64,000 nt of DNA from an uncultured Mobiluncus sp. (lineage in GTDB: Bacteria > Actinomycetota > Actinomycetes > Actinomycetales > Actinomycetaceae). A program made the translations under genes and the position numbers. Below, one piece after another: positions 51,875-60,131 of this stretch; position 1 is the first letter of the stretch, and every line of letters begins with the position of its first letter. The notes under the pieces are model-generated. The model did not search any database, had not been told where the DNA came from, and saw only the letters and a program-made list of their open reading frames with translations. Location: NCBI RefSeq assembly GCF_943914685.1, contig NZ_CALUCZ010000017.1, positions 4,707 to 68,706 of the forward strand, read 5' to 3'.

Positions 51875-53134
51875 ATGGAACACCTGGTACGGAAAACTGC
51901 GATAAAACTGGCTGATGGCCGCGATTTGTTCTATTTTGACGATTCGGAGCCCTATGTGTCCGGGCGGGCCACTCGCCGCAGCGACGATCCGCGTCCGCTC
52001 CCGCCTCGGTTTGAGCCGGGGGACGCACAAGCGGTGTCGGGCCCGATTATGCGTCGGGACCCGTTGACGGGGGATTGGATTCCGATGGCGGCTCACCGCA
52101 TGAACCGCACTTTCCTGCCTCCCGCCGATGCCAACCCGCTCGGGCCGGCGCGTCCGGGCGCGACCTACCAAGACGGCGAAATCCCGGACACCGACTATGA
52201 CGTGGTGGTTTTTGAAAACCGTTTCCCCTCCCTGCTGGAAGTCCCCGGCGTAAACAACGCCGAAACTCACCCGGACGGCCAGGACTTGTTCTGCGAGCGT
52301 CCCGCCAACGGGCGTTGCGAAGTCGTGTGTTTCGGCCCGGATTTGCATACGAACCTGGTTTCGATGGGACCGCACCGAATGCAAACCGTCATTGCGGCCT
52401 GGGCGGACCGCACCGCCGCGCTGTCAGCATTGCCCCAGATAAAACAGGTTTTCGTGTTTGAAAATCACGGCGAAGACATCGGGGTGACCCTGTCTCACCC
52501 GCACGGGCAAATCTATGCTTATCCATACTTGACTCCGAAAACCGCGGCGATGCTGCGCCAGGCGCGAGCGCTGGCGGATAAAACCAGCGACCCCGAGGTG
52601 AACCTCATCGCCTCCGTGCGGGACGCAGAAGTCCAGGCCGGCACGCGCCTGGTCGCCCAAAACGCCCACTGGGTGCTCTATGTTCCGGTCGCGGCCCGTT
52701 GGCCTATTGAGTTTCACTTGGTGCCGCGGCGTATCGTGCCGGATTTCGCGGCTCTGGACGCGGCGCAGCGCGAGTCGTTGGCCGATATTTATCTGAAGAT
52801 GATGATTGTGGCGAACCATTTTCATCGCGAGCCGGCCCGCGGCGGCAACTCCCAGCCGGGGGCGTATCTGCCCGTCAACTATATTTCGGGGTGGCATCAA
52901 GCGCCGGTGGCTCCCGCGGACGGTCGCGGCCAGCTGGGCTTACACTGCGAGTTCTTTTCTTTCTTGCGCGCGCCGGGCAAACTGAAATACCTGGCGGGTT
53001 CCGAATCGGGAATGGGCGCCTGGATTTCTGACACGACCCCGGAACGGATTGCCACCCGCGCCCGTCAGGCGGCCCACGAGTGCGTGGAACTGGACGCTTT
53101 TGCGGGCCTGGACTACCCCACGACTTTCCACTAG
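51875..53134 (+). CDS. galT: Galactose-1-phosphate uridylyltransferase
   Basis: 419 residues from the ATG at 51875 (AAAGGGG 6 bases upstream; a GTG at 51872 is possible). HIT-family fold with the active site HPHGQ at about 208-212; His210 is the uridylylated residue. Also FENRFPSLLEVPG and FSFLRAPGKLKYLAGSE. Exchanges UMP between UDP-glucose and galactose-1-phosphate (Leloir pathway). galK follows 94 bases later. Confidence 0.95.
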   Translation: MEHLVRKTAIKLADGRDLFYFDDSEPYVSGRATRRSDDPRPLPPRFEPGDAQAVSGPIMRRDPLTGDWIPMAAHRMNRTFLPPADANPLGPARPGATYQDGEIPDTDYDVVVFENRFPSLLEVPGVNNAETHPDGQDLFCERPANGRCEVVCFGPDLHTNLVSMGPHRMQTVIAAWADRTAALSALPQIKQVFVFENHGEDIGVTLSHPHGQIYAYPYLTPKTAAMLRQARALADKTSDPEVNLIASVRDAEVQAGTRLVAQNAHWVLYVPVAARWPIEFHLVPRRIVPDFAALDAAQRESLADIYLKMMIVANHFHREPARGGNSQPGAYLPVNYISGWHQAPVAPADGRGQLGLHCEFFSFLRAPGKLKYLAGSESGMGAWISDTTPERIATRARQAAHECVELDAFAGLDYPTTFH

Positions 53135-53228
53135 ACCCCCGCCCCAGGTCACGCGCCCGACCGGTAAACCAAGTCAACCGCTCTTCTGAACTTAAGACAT
53201 CAATCCCCACCACGAAACGAGGCAAATC

Positions 53229-54587
53229 ATGAGCGACGCCACCCCCGCTAACCCCGCCACCCCGGATCAATCCCAGCCGCTATTCATGAACCCCTACACG
53301 TTGGAACAGGGCCGGACCCGCGCCGCCGGCTTGTTTTGGAAAACGTTTGGCGCCGAGCCGGACGGCGTGTTTCGCGCGCCGGGGCGGGTCAATGTCATCG
53401 GGGAGCACACGGATTACAACGGCGGAGTCGCGCTGCCGATGGCCCTGCCTCACGCGACTTATGCCGCGATGAGCCCACGCCCGGACCGTCGGTTGCGCCT
53501 CATTTCGGCCCAGCTTGACGCGGACAGCGAGGCTCTGGAACTGGATTTGGACGAGTTTTCCCGCTGCTTGACCGACGCGATTCCCGAGGACGGTTCGCGC
53601 CTGGTGCGTGGCCCGGCGGCTTACGTGGGCGGCACGATTTTGAGTCTGGAGGACGTGTTGGAACGCCCGGGGGCGGCGACCGGTTTCGATATTGCGGTGG
53701 ATTCCTGCGTGCCGCTGGGGTCGGGGCTGTCCTCCTCGGCGGCGCTGGAATGTGCCGTCGCGGTCGGGGTTGACGCGCTGTGCGGTTTCGGCTTGGCGGA
53801 CTCGATTCCGGGCCGCCACCAGCTGGTTGACGCGGGCCGGCGAGCGGAAAACTTTTATGTCGGAGCGCCCACCGGCGGGCTGGATCAGGCGGCGGCGCTG
53901 CTGAGCCACCCGGATAAAGTGTTCCTGCTGGATTGCCGGACTTTTGAGACGATAGATTTCCCGTTTGCGCTGGCCCAAGCGGGAATGGAACTGCTGGTCA
54001 TCGATACGCGGGCGCGTCACGATTTGGCCGACGGCCAGTATGCGGCCCGCCGCCAGACGTGCGAGATTGCGGCCGCGGCGATGGGTGTGGAGTTCCTGGG
54101 CGAACTGGCGGGGGTGCTGCAGCCCTCTGACTTCGACCGACCACTGGAAAACCCGGATATTGCCACGATTTTGCCGCGTTTGTCCAAGCGTCTGGGCGAG
54201 GGCGAGTCGGCGGCAGAAGTGTTTCGCCGGGCTCGCCATGTGCTCACCGAAATCGTGCGGACCCGCAACTTTGCTTACGAGCTGATGCGTCCCACGGTGG
54301 ATTGGCACAAACTGGGACGCATGATGAGCGAGTCGCACGAGTCTCTGCGGGTCGACTATGAGGTCAGCTGCCCGGAGTTGGATTTGGCAGTGCAGGCGGC
54401 GATGCAGGCCGGAGCGTTCGGGGCGCGCATGACGGGCGGAGGTTTCGGCGGCTGCGCCATCGCACTGGTTGACTTGGTTGACGTGGACCGGGTTGCTCGT
54501 GCCGTGACTGCCGCGTTTAGCCAAGCCGGTTGGCAACCTCCAGCGTTCCTGGTGGGCGAGCCTTCCGCAGCTGCGGGCCAGGTTTAG
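53229..54587 (+). CDS. galK: Galactokinase
   Basis: 452 residues; the first 18 are a Pro/Ala-rich extension. GHMP kinase motifs: galactokinase signature PGRVNVIGEHTDYNGG (about 51-66), PLGSGLSSSAALEC (about 160-173, ATP loop) and MTGGGFGGCAIALV near the C-terminus. Phosphorylates galactose for GalT. No galE, transporter or regulator is nearby. Confidence 0.95.
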   Translation: MSDATPANPATPDQSQPLFMNPYTLEQGRTRAAGLFWKTFGAEPDGVFRAPGRVNVIGEHTDYNGGVALPMALPHATYAAMSPRPDRRLRLISAQLDADSEALELDLDEFSRCLTDAIPEDGSRLVRGPAAYVGGTILSLEDVLERPGAATGFDIAVDSCVPLGSGLSSSAALECAVAVGVDALCGFGLADSIPGRHQLVDAGRRAENFYVGAPTGGLDQAAALLSHPDKVFLLDCRTFETIDFPFALAQAGMELLVIDTRARHDLADGQYAARRQTCEIAAAAMGVEFLGELAGVLQPSDFDRPLENPDIATILPRLSKRLGEGESAAEVFRRARHVLTEIVRTRNFAYELMRPTVDWHKLGRMMSESHESLRVDYEVSCPELDLAVQAAMQAGAFGARMTGGGFGGCAIALVDLVDVDRVARAVTAAFSQAGWQPPAFLVGEPSAAAGQV

Positions 54588-54687
54588 TTCGTGGTAGGGG
54601 CGTCACCAAGTCGGTGTGTCACAAGCCCGGGTCGTCACCAGGTCGTGTTCGCACCAGGTCGGTTCTGCGGCGGGGCGCGTTTCAGCC

Positions 54688-55005
54688 AGCCCCGAAATAG
54701 CTGTACTCGAGACGGCTTGGATTCAGTTCCGTAAAAGGCTGGACCCGAGCCGGACCCGAGCCGGACTTAAGCCCGCGCAGCGCAGACAGCAAAAGGTTAG
54801 TTCAGCAATAGACCCGGACCCTGCCGAACTTGGGCCAGCAATACTCAGATAGCAAAAGGCAGACCCCGAGCCGCACTTGGGACATTATTCGAGCTAGCCC
54901 CGAAATGGCCAGACTCTAGACGGCTTGGATTCGACTCCGTAAAAGGCTGGGCTTGATCCAGACTTGAGCCGGACTTGGGCCAGCAATACTCAGACAGCAA
55001 AAAGG
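54688..55005. repeat. Degenerate 110-bp direct repeats after galK
   Basis: 54688-54796 and 54896-55005 both begin AGCCCCGAAAT, contain GACGGCTTGGATTC and CCGTAAAAGGCTGG, and end CAGACAGCAAAA. A further partial copy (GGGCCAGCAATACTCAG) lies at about 54833. The 54588-55044 gap has no gene. Confidence 0.7.
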
Positions 55006-55027
55006 CCGGCCCCGTAAAGGACCGGCC
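54999..55027 (-). terminator. Terminator of the first flagellin-like gene
   Basis: On the minus strand GGCCGGTCC TTTAC GGGGCCGGCC followed by TTTTT, 18 bases after the stop at 55045. Good rho-independent form. Confidence 0.85.
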
Positions 55028-55044
55028 CCTGCGTCTCTAAGGTC

Positions 55045-55830
55045 TTAGTTCATCAACAAGTTTTCAGCGGCGGCGGTGCTGATGCTGTGGGCCGCGGTCG
55101 CGGCTTGCGGTGCCGCGGCGATGGCGGACATCGCGTTCCCCGCTGCCGTGCCGGCCTGGTCGGGAGTCATGGCCGGTCCGCCCAGTTCGTCCAGGTTGCC
55201 GGTCAGGGAGTTGAACAGCCCGCCCAGCGCAAAGGTCTGAGCCGCGATTTGAATCTTGGCGTGGGACAGCAGCAAATCGGCGCGTTCCACGGATTTAATC
55301 GAGGTGTCTTTGTCGTCCAGGTTGATAGCCGCGAATCCGCGTCCGCCGGTGGCCAGCAGGGAGGCTAGGTCGCGCAAATCCGGGGAGCCAACCGCAACGG
55401 TGACGCCCGCGCCGTGTGCGCCGGGGGCGATGGAAAAGTCGGTGCCGTCCAGGACGGTTTCGCCCTGGTAGCGAGCCCCGTGCAGGGTCTGATCCAGTTG
55501 CGCCAATCCGTCAGCCAGCGCCAAACGGGCGGAGGGGTCGGATTTACCGGCGGCGACGACGCTGTGAATCCACTCGAGGTGTTTCGCGGCGGTATCCAGG
55601 TTTTCGTTGGCGACACGCAAAACTTCCACTCCACGCTGGGCGGCGTGCAGGGTCTGGTGGGTCTGGCCAACTTTGGCCGCCAGCGGGTTTGCCCGCAAAT
55701 CTAGGGAGTCGACGCGGCTGGGCGCGGCGGCTTGCTGGAGGGATTCGGGCTTCCGAGTCGCGGCGCTCTGTGCTGCCTGCTGCATCGCCAGCAGGCTGGC
55801 ATTGGTATTGGTGGTGAGTTGAACAACCAT
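55045..55830 (-). CDS. Divergent flagellin-like protein A
   Basis: 261 residues from the ATG at 55830, chosen because AAGGAAGG lies 5 bases upstream; the frame opens at 55875. The N-terminal helix (VVQLTTNTNASLLAMQQAAQSAAT) has the polar/aliphatic rhythm of flagellin D0. GVEVLRVANENLDTAAKHLEWIHSVVAAGKSD matches the D1 pattern ending in a QGETVLDGT-type turn (YQGETVLDGTDFSI, as flagellins have FNGxxLLDG). The C-terminus ends AHSISTAAAENLLMN, a poor match to flagellin. Probably a minor or specialised filament protein. Confidence 0.65.
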   Translation of the reverse strand: MVVQLTTNTNASLLAMQQAAQSAATRKPESLQQAAAPSRVDSLDLRANPLAAKVGQTHQTLHAAQRGVEVLRVANENLDTAAKHLEWIHSVVAAGKSDPSARLALADGLAQLDQTLHGARYQGETVLDGTDFSIAPGAHGAGVTVAVGSPDLRDLASLLATGGRGFAAINLDDKDTSIKSVERADLLLSHAKIQIAAQTFALGGLFNSLTGNLDELGGPAMTPDQAGTAAGNAMSAIAAAPQAATAAHSISTAAAENLLMN

Positions 55831-55883
55831 GATGGCCTTCCTTAGCGTATCGTCGTTCCGGTAATCCTGGGACATAAAGTTTG

Positions 55884-55910
55884 TTATTGGCGACCCGCCT
55901 GGTCACCAAG
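55884..55910 (-). promoter_or_regulatory. Weak sigma-28 type promoter of flagellin-like A
   Basis: GCCAATAA (7 of 8 to the -10 consensus) on the minus strand, but the sequence 15 bases upstream is CTTG rather than TAAA. Confidence 0.3.
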
Positions 55911-55968
55911 CTGTTGAATCAATGATAGCATCCTGAAAGCAACCTGGGAATAGAAAGATTTTATATTC

Positions 55969-56412
55969 GTGGCAAAGAAAGTATCTGACCGGGCCGGCAG
56001 GGCCGCAGTTTTCGCTTGGATTTCCGGGGTTTGCGGCGTTCCCGAGGCCGGTTCCGACGGGTCTGCGCCCCCGCCGTGGTCCCCGGATTTGATAGGACAT
56101 TTGCCCGAGTTGAGTGCGTCAGTGCCCCGGGCCACGGTGGCGACCGCGGTCCGGTTTACCCTGCAACTGTTAGAGGCACGGGCGCCGGGTCAGGCGGTGG
56201 AAGTGCGGGTCCCGCCGTTCGGGGCGGTGCAGATTTTGCCGGGGACGACGCATCGTCGCGGGACGCCGCCGGCGGTTGTGGAGATGCCTGCTGAGGTGTG
56301 GCTGGCGTTGGCGGTCGGGGGTTTATCCTGGTCAACTGCCATTTCACAAGGGTTGGTGGCGGCTTCGGGGAACCGTGCGGACTTGGGGGAGCTGTTGCCG
56401 CTGCGAATCTAA
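55969..56412 (+). CDS. Sterol carrier family (bacterial SCP orthologue domain) protein
   Basis: 147 residues from a GTG. The pattern RAAVFAWISG, PRATVATAVRFTLQLLEARAPGQAVEVRVPPFGAVQILPG (in pieces), THRRGTPPAVVEMPAEVWLALAVGGLSW and AASGNRADLGELLPL is the conserved actinobacterial SCP-like domain. The biochemical role is unknown. It is often found near purine genes in actinobacteria (from memory). Here it is divergent from flagellin-like A and sits between flagellin genes, perhaps by rearrangement. Confidence 0.8.
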   Translation: MAKKVSDRAGRAAVFAWISGVCGVPEAGSDGSAPPPWSPDLIGHLPELSASVPRATVATAVRFTLQLLEARAPGQAVEVRVPPFGAVQILPGTTHRRGTPPAVVEMPAEVWLALAVGGLSWSTAISQGLVAASGNRADLGELLPLRI

Positions 56413-56577
56413 ACCGCCGCGCGGCACCTCCGCATAGCCCCGTTCCCGGAGAGGGCGAGGGAAACACCTTGTGCAATGTGAGCGGCCAGCGCGCCCGCAA
56501 CGATGAGAGGGCGCCAGCAAAAGAAAAAGACGTCGCAGGGGAAAATAATCCCCGCCAGAATCGGGGCCGTGGCCAGG

Positions 56578-57489
56578 TTAGGACAGTAAGCGCAGGGCGG
56601 AAGATGTCGCCGTGTTCGCTTGGGCGGTGAAAGCAGCGGCGCCGGATTGAGCCAGTTGCGCCATCGTGTTGGCGACCAGGTTCTGAGCTAGGGCGGGGGT
56701 GCCGCCGATGGCCGCGCTCAACAGTTTGGAGCTGGAAGTCATCGCGTCTACGGTCGAGGCGGTCGCATCGCTCAAACCGGTGCGGACCTGGGCGACTGCA
56801 TTCTGGGCGATGTCTAAGCCGTGTGAGACTGCCGGGTTGGCGTCGCGGGTAGCGTTCGGCGCGGCCAGCAGCCCGGCGAAGTCCTGGAGTCCCAAGCCCT
56901 CGGTGTTGAAACCTTTGCCGTTGGGCAGGGTGGCGTCGATGGTGACGCGGGCGGAATCGCCGACGGTGAAAGTGGCGCGGAACCGGCCGTCCAGCGTCTT
57001 GTGACCGGCGAAAGATTCGTCGTCGACCAAGCTGTCCAGGCGGTGGGCCAGGGTGCCGAAAGCTTCGGTCAGCTCGGCGCGCCGGGTGCGGGTCAGGGAT
57101 TGGTTGGACAGTTCCGACACGATGGTTTTCATGCCGGCCAGGACTTCATCGGTTTTGCCCAAGGATTCATTGACCGCGTTGGCAGTGGTGACCGCGGCTT
57201 GGGCGGTCTGGGATTTAAAGTTTTCGGTGGCGACTTCCGCGCGAGTGTTGGAAGTGGGGGAAACCTGGACTTCATCGCCGAAACCGTCAACCTGGGCGGA
57301 ACTGGTGTTGACCTGGGTGGTTGCGGGTGCAACCGGGGCGGTGCGCGCCGCTCCCCGCAGGGCGTTCAGACCGGCGCTCAGACCGGAGGCGCCTTGGTTG
57401 GTGGTGGCGAGTTCTTTGGAGGTCGCGGCATTATTCCACGGGGTATTCAGGGTATTTGCCTGGTAATTGCCCAAACCATTCAGCTGCAT
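56578..57489 (-). CDS. Divergent flagellin-like protein B
   Basis: 303 residues. Residues about 82-190 follow the flagellin D1 pattern: TANAVNESLGKTDEVLAGMKTIVSELSN, RRAELTEAFGTLAHRLDSLVDDESFAGHKTLDG. The C-terminus MAQLAQSGAAAFTAQANTATSSALRLLS aligns with the canonical ILSQAGTAMLAQANQVPQGVLSLLR seen at 62440, so the polymerisation helix survives in altered form. The N-terminal 60 residues are unlike flagellin. It has a promoter matching the flagellar sigma consensus. Probably an accessory filament subunit. Confidence 0.7.
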   Translation of the reverse strand: MQLNGLGNYQANTLNTPWNNAATSKELATTNQGASGLSAGLNALRGAARTAPVAPATTQVNTSSAQVDGFGDEVQVSPTSNTRAEVATENFKSQTAQAAVTTANAVNESLGKTDEVLAGMKTIVSELSNQSLTRTRRAELTEAFGTLAHRLDSLVDDESFAGHKTLDGRFRATFTVGDSARVTIDATLPNGKGFNTEGLGLQDFAGLLAAPNATRDANPAVSHGLDIAQNAVAQVRTGLSDATASTVDAMTSSSKLLSAAIGGTPALAQNLVANTMAQLAQSGAAAFTAQANTATSSALRLLS

Positions 57490-57540
57490 CTACGACTCCA
57501 ATATTGTTCGGCTTTACGCCTCGGTGACTTACACCTGACA

Positions 57541-57567
57541 TATTCGGCAGTTTTCGTCGCCGTATTA
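57541..57567 (-). promoter_or_regulatory. Sigma-28 type promoter of flagellin-like B
   Basis: TAAT, 15 bases, GCCGAATA on the minus strand, about 50 bases before the ATG. A second match (TAAG, 15 bases, GCCGAACA, 57505-57531) is too close to the start to be useful with the ribosome site. Confidence 0.5.
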
Positions 57568-58127
57568 GAAATATTACGGAGCATTTGCGCAGGAAATCGC
57601 CATTTCAGGGAATTGTCAGGACAATTAAACACGGCGTGTTGCCTTGACCTTTGCCAACGCTTACCGGTAGTGGGAAAAATTACCGTCTGGTAAGGGGTAA
57701 AATTATTGCAAATTCAAGGAAAACTCGGTTTTATTTCAGCCTTTTTTCAGGCGGGGACAGGCTGTTTGACCCGGTTCCGTTTCGTTCGCGGTCCGCCTTG
57801 AGGCCGCCCGCGGTGGGGGCAAAAGCGTGCGGGGTCGGCGTGGCACGGGTACTCCGGGCTGTCATGAGTGGAGGGCGAAAACGCGTGGGGTCGGCCCGCG
57901 CGACCCCCGGCCTTGTGCCGGCAAAAATCGTCCCCGAGAGCCGTGCCGACAAACGACTCGTGCCCCGGCCTGGTGACCCCCGAAAACGGCCAAACCGTTC
58001 CCGTCGCGAGGCAACCCGGAAAAATCCCGTATCTCTCGCGCTAGGCGGCTATTGCGAGTACAGTTTTATACAGATTCTATAAGCTTTATTGACCTTTTCA
58101 TGGTCAAGTTTCAGCGAGGAGTTTGCG
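57568..58127. other. Gene-free stretch between flagellin-like B and the CDGSH gene
   Basis: No convincing frame. 57730-58030 is GC-rich with imperfect repeats of GCGTGGGGTCGGC. GCGAGGAG at 58114 is the ribosome site of the next gene. TTGCGA at 58052 with TCTATA 18 bases later is a possible but weak promoter. Confidence 0.4.
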
Positions 58128-58823
58128 ATGTCTCAGTCAGCGAAAGGAATGGGAATCAAGGTCAGCGCGGGCGGGCCCTACCTGGTGACCGGCGGAGTGC
58201 CGCTGCGAGAGGCGCGGATTCACCCCGAGGGGCCGGGCTACACCTGGGATCCGGGACGGGCCTTGCCCCAGAGCGAAACTTACGCCCTGTGCCGCTGCGG
58301 ATTGTCGCATGACAAGCCGTTTTGTGACGGTTCGCATCATCAGGTGGACTTCGTGGGGACGGAAACGGCCAATCACCAGCCCTATACCGAACGTATCGAC
58401 ATTGTGGACGGTCCCCAGCTGCGCATGGGCGACGATGGGCGCTGCGCTTACGCCCGGTTTTGTCACGGACCCGCCGGGGACGCCTGGACGCAGGTCGCCA
58501 CGGCGCAAACTCCGGCGGAAGTGGCGGCGGCCACCAAGGTGATTGACGAATGCCCGGCCGGCCGTTTGACGCGCCTGGATTCCCAGGGCGCCGTGCAGGA
58601 ACCGGACTTGGAGCCGCTGGTCGTCGTCACCCAAGACCCCCAAAATGAGTGTTCTGCTGGGATTTACGTCCAGGGCGGGATTCCGCTGAAGGACGCGAAC
58701 GGGGAAACCTACCCGGTGCAAAATCGCTACGTGCTGTGCCGCTGTGACGACTCCAAGAACACCCCGTTTTGTGACGCCAGCCACGTGAATATCGGGTTTG
58801 ACGACGGGCATATTAACGGCTGA
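58128..58823 (+). CDS. CDGSH iron-sulfur domain protein (two CDGSH motifs)
   Basis: 231 residues from the ATG at 58128 with GCGAGGAG upstream. First motif CRCGLSHDKPFCDGSH (55-70), second CRCDDSKNTPFCDASH (204-219); each should bind a [2Fe-2S] cluster through three Cys and one His. Between them RCAYARFCHGPAGDAW and VIDECPAGRLTRL resemble the divergent 4Fe-4S domain often fused to CDGSH proteins. Cytosolic; electron transfer or cluster transfer role, substrate unknown. No neighbour explains it. Confidence 0.9.
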   Translation: MSQSAKGMGIKVSAGGPYLVTGGVPLREARIHPEGPGYTWDPGRALPQSETYALCRCGLSHDKPFCDGSHHQVDFVGTETANHQPYTERIDIVDGPQLRMGDDGRCAYARFCHGPAGDAWTQVATAQTPAEVAAATKVIDECPAGRLTRLDSQGAVQEPDLEPLVVVTQDPQNECSAGIYVQGGIPLKDANGETYPVQNRYVLCRCDDSKNTPFCDASHVNIGFDDGHING

Positions 58824-58966
58824 CCTCGGGCGGGTGAATCGTGGGTTGGCGGGGTCTGCTGGTACGGTCGACTGCGACCAACAGACAGAGCCCGACATCA
58901 CGGCTGGTGACCGCCCTGATTCGTCGGGCCTGCGCGTGGCGGGCGGACGCCGCGGGGCGCGCATCG

Positions 58967-59095
58967 CTGGGCGGGCGCTACACCGAACCGGCCGACGCTT
59001 TGCGCTTCCAAATCGGCGTGAACGCCACCGACATGGACACCATCGCCGTCACCTTCGTTGACGTGGTTGACATTGCCCACGCGCGACTTTGCTAG
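58967..59095 (+). pseudogene. Flagellin gene fragment
   Basis: 43 codons encode LGGRYTEPADALRFQIG...DTIAVTFVDVVDIAHARLC, nearly the same as the middle of the flagellin at 60132 (LGGRYTEPADALRFQIG...DTIAITFVDVVDIARAQLG). Upstream codons in this frame are unrelated and the frame stops right after, so both ends of the gene are missing. It lies between the CDGSH gene and hicA and marks a lost or recombined flagellin copy. Confidence 0.85.
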
Positions 59096-59251
59096 CGATA
59101 TGGCACCGGTTTTTCGACGAATTTGCGCACTCAGTCGCGGCACTTGCAGATTTCTTACGTTGGGGCTGCTTGGTCTCGGCGGGGGTGATTTGTCCCTTTT
59201 CCTTGTGTATATTGGCCTCAGGTGGCAATCCGATGCTATTAGTAAAGAACC

Positions 59252-59287
59252 CTTGAATTAATCGTTCAAGTACCCTAGTATTAATCC
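59252..59287 (+). promoter_or_regulatory. Promoter and operator of the hicAB pair
   Basis: TTGAAT (59253-59258), 17 bases, TAGTAT (59276-59281), then six bases to the hicA ATG, so the transcript is probably leaderless. CTTGAA and TTCAAG (59252-59270) form an inverted repeat over the -35 box and spacer, a likely site for autoregulation by HicB. Confidence 0.6.
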
Positions 59288-59473
59288 ATGAAACGCCGCG
59301 ACTTGCTGAAACGCCTTGCCGATATCGCAAGCCGCAAAGGCGAATCGCTGGAACTCGAAGAAGGCGGCAACCACACCAAAGTCCGCATAGGGCAATGGTC
59401 CGAGCCAATCCCGCGCCACCGCGAAATCCAGGAACACCTTGCTAAGGGCATTATCAGGAGGGCAAGCCGATGA
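59288..59473 (+). CDS. hicA: HicA-type toxin (mRNA interferase family)
   Basis: 61 residues, typical. Pattern MKRRDLLKRLADIASRKG then LEEGGNHTKVRIG with His29 as the presumed catalytic residue, and IPRHREIQEHLAKGIIR. HicA toxins have a dsRBD-like fold and cut mRNA. No ribosome site; the promoter ends 6 bases before the ATG. The stop overlaps the antitoxin start (ATGA), so production is coupled. Confidence 0.85.
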   Translation: MKRRDLLKRLADIASRKGESLELEEGGNHTKVRIGQWSEPIPRHREIQEHLAKGIIRRASR

Positions 59474-59886
59474 CCGCAAAAACCCCAAAAACCTCGAAAA
59501 CCCAGAAGATGACCAACGTCACCGCCCATGCTATCCGTGAAAACGGCTGGTGGGTGGCCGACTTCACTTGCGATGGCAAGGAATACGGCACACAGGCGAA
59601 GCGCCTGGATCAGCTGGTGGACATGGTCAAGGACGCTTCAGCCCTGATGACCGGCCGCCCGGAAGACACTTTCGATGTCCACATCGTTGTCGACATGGCT
59701 GAATACATTAGCGAAGTTGAAAAATATAAAGAGGCTGCCGCGCAAGCCCGCGATGCCGAGGCGAAAGTTGCCGCCGCTTCGCGTTCCGCGGTCGCAAAAC
59801 TGAAAAAGGCCAACCTCGGCGTGCGCGACATAGCCACTTTGATGGGGGTCAGCCCTCAGCGCGTGTCCCAACTTGCCCATACCTAA
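59470..59886 (+). CDS. hicB: HicB-type antitoxin with C-terminal helix-turn-helix
   Basis: 138 residues. The N-terminal half (ENGWWVADFTCDGKEYGTQAKRLDQLVDMVKDASAL, in pieces) is a HicB-like beta-strand fold. Next is an Ala/Glu coiled-coil stretch (EVEKYKEAAAQARDAEAKV), then LGVRDIATLMGVSPQRVSQLAH, a helix-turn-helix that should bind the operator at 59252. Neutralises HicA. Position beside a flagellin fragment suggests insertion during rearrangement. Confidence 0.8.
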   Translation: MTAKTPKTSKTQKMTNVTAHAIRENGWWVADFTCDGKEYGTQAKRLDQLVDMVKDASALMTGRPEDTFDVHIVVDMAEYISEVEKYKEAAAQARDAEAKVAAASRSAVAKLKKANLGVRDIATLMGVSPQRVSQLAHT

Positions 59887-60131
59887 GGCGTGTCCTCCTG
59901 TTCAATAGGCCTTTTGGGTGCATTCCCCGGGCGGGGGGCATTTGTCCTGTCATTTGGACAAGCCGAATCGGACTGTTCACATTTTGCCCGCCGGGCCTTA
60001 CACTAAATTTTGCGGTGTGATTTCGGGAAAACCGAAAATCTGCCCCGCGCGAGGGCAAGGAATGTTCCTCGGTGATGGGTTGGCACCCGGTGTCCGGCCT
60101 TTCAGAAATGACCCCAAGGATGGTGGGAGCT

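Noticed and set aside
54616..54852. Small plus-strand open frame after galK
   Set aside because: It lies over the degenerate direct repeats, has no start signal, and no counterpart in the second repeat copy.
57651..58082. 143-codon open frame on the plus strand
   Set aside because: No ribosome site, arginine-rich nonsense-like composition, no recognisable motif, and it lies in a repeat-rich GC stretch.
60004..60030. TAAA-N15-TCGGGAAA as the promoter of the extended flagellin
   Set aside because: The spacing fits but the -10 box matches only about half of the consensus, so it is not listed as a feature.
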